Part shown: one piece after another, positions 63,055 to 64,000 of the stretch
Layout of the letters: every line of letters starts with the position of its first letter
Position numbering within the stretch: position 1 is the first letter of the stretch
Assembly (NCBI GenBank): GCA_951813605.1
Contig: OX638379.1
Coordinates: forward strand, 4,352,062-4,416,061
DNA length: 64,000 bases
Direction: 5' to 3'
From: an uncultured Bryobacterales bacterium
GTDB taxonomy: Bacteria; Acidobacteriota; Terriglobia; Bryobacterales; UBA6623
The notes under the pieces: generated by a model
Seen by the model: the letters and a program-made list of their open reading frames with translations, nothing else
Databases searched by the model: none
What the model was told of the DNA's origin: nothing
Made by a program: the position numbers and the translations under genes

Positions 63055-64000
63055 TGGACGCGATCACTTTCACCGCAACCGACTTTCACGTCCTCAAGCC
63101 GGCCATCCTGCTGTGCCTGTTCGGCTGCGGGATCCTGCTGACAGACGCGTTCTTGGTCCGCAGGATCGGCAAGCGCTGGTACAACGCGGTCACGGCTCTG
63201 GTAGCGGAGGGCGCCGTGATTCTCGCGGTGCTTCAGCACATGAGCGACGTGCGGTCGGGAGGCCCGATCTCGGGCTTGGGCGGATCCATCTTGATCGACG
63301 GGTTCGGGGTCTTCTTCAACGTCATCTTCGTGCTCGCGGCCTCGCTGGCGGTCATCCTCTCCGCCCGCTACATGGAAGCGGAAGGCGAGCATCGGGGCGA
63401 GTACTACGCGTTGGTGCTCTTCGCCCAGGCCGGGATGTCGATCATGGCGACCGGCAATGACTTGGTGGTGCTGTTCGTCGCGCTGGAGACGATGGCGCTG
63501 AGCTTCTACGTGATGGTTGGATTCCTAAGGAGTTCCAAGAAGTCCAATGAAGCGGCGATGAAGTACCTGATCCTCGGGGCGTTCTCCAGCGGCCTGCTAG
63601 CGTACGGCCTGTCTGTCCTCTACGGAATCGCCGGATCTACGAGCCTCGAGAAAGTCGGCGAGGCGGTGGCCGCCCGGCCGGAAGGCGACTGGGCGACGAT
63701 CCTGGCGCTGATCACGACCTCGGTCGGCCTCTTCTTCAAGATTGCCGCGGTTCCCTTTCACATGTGGGCACCGGACGTGTACGAAGGCGCTCCGACTCCG
63801 ACGACAGCCTACGTGTCGGTGGCATCCAAGGCGGCTTCGTTCGCGCTGATGATTCGCTTGTTCCTGTCGGCGTACGGAAGCGCTGCGGACGCTTGGATCC
63901 CCTTGCTCGGAGCGATCGCCCTGGTGACGATGACGATCGGCAATCTGGCCGCAGTCACGCAGTCCAACCTGAAGCGACTGCTGGCGTACAGCTCGATCGC
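63051..64000 (+). CDS. nuoN: NADH-quinone oxidoreductase subunit N, cut by window edge
   Basis: The first ~316 codons are present and the frame is open to the window end. The start is ATGATG at 63051/63054, overlapping the nuoM stop. Conserved parts seen: GDLVVLFVALETMALSFYVM, KSNEAAMKYLILGAFSSGLL, FKIAAVPFHMWAPDVYEGAP, TPTTAYVSVASKAASFALMI, and finally TQSNLKRLLAYSSI at the edge. Third antiporter-like channel of complex I. Confidence 0.94.
   Translation, partial: MMDAITFTATDFHVLKPAILLCLFGCGILLTDAFLVRRIGKRWYNAVTALVAEGAVILAVLQHMSDVRSGGPISGLGGSILIDGFGVFFNVIFVLAASLAVILSARYMEAEGEHRGEYYALVLFAQAGMSIMATGNDLVVLFVALETMALSFYVMVGFLRSSKKSNEAAMKYLILGAFSSGLLAYGLSVLYGIAGSTSLEKVGEAVAARPEGDWATILALITTSVGLFFKIAAVPFHMWAPDVYEGAPTPTTAYVSVASKAASFALMIRLFLSAYGSAADAWIPLLGAIALVTMTIGNLAAVTQSNLKRLLAYSSI

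Overview
The window looks like a bacterial chromosome of high GC content. The likely source is a Gram-negative, aerobic soil or marine lineage. The T2SS operon led by an ECF sigma/anti-sigma pair, the two sulfatases, DUF2339, a LytS-type kinase and the split complex I operon fit Acidobacteriota, but that placement is inference from gene content only. I saw no rRNA, tRNA or CRISPR array.

Region 1 (1-8.5 kb) is a broken Mu-like prophage head module on the minus strand. It reads from a truncated portal through a deleted Dam methylase, an F-like head protein with a nuclease-type tail, lysis genes and a protease/decoration fusion to the major capsid protein. Terminase and tail genes are missing. 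The module sits between two perfect 47-bp direct repeats, one abutting a tyrosine recombinase fragment and the other an IS3-type OrfA fragment. A third, diverged and inverted copy lies at 15.55 kb beside an IS110 fragment.

Region 2 (8.5-16.3 kb) is an accessory island on the minus strand. A tightly coupled five-gene operon encodes mostly exported, coiled-coil-rich proteins of unknown function plus a secreted HExxH protein. A 239-bp copy of that operon's upstream region and signal-peptide start has been placed directly in front of an SSS-family transporter, which is followed by an EgtD-like methyltransferase. This is the most plausible place for an undescribed system.

Region 3 (16.5-29.5 kb) holds a sialidase-sulfatase fusion behind a Gfo/Idh/MocA oxidoreductase, an IS1380-type transposase, a DUF2339 membrane protein, and a catabolic set (FAH hydrolase, acyl-CoA synthetase, L-lactate permease).

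Region 4 (29.5-41.9 kb) is a near-complete type II secretion operon on the minus strand: sigma factor, anti-sigma, a small exported protein, then gspE-F-G-H-I-J-K-L-M-C-D. No gspO or gspN is present here.

Region 5 (42-54.3 kb) is housekeeping and catabolic: a ChbG/YdjC deacetylase, ribA, an orphan LytS-type histidine kinase, a lipoprotein sulfatase, a probable heteromeric acyl-CoA dehydrogenase pair, a Fic-fold protein that has lost its catalytic residues, trmJ and acnA.

Region 6 (54.9-64 kb) is a complex I operon, nuoC-D-H-I-J-K-L-M-N, running off the right edge. NuoA, B, E, F and G must be encoded elsewhere.
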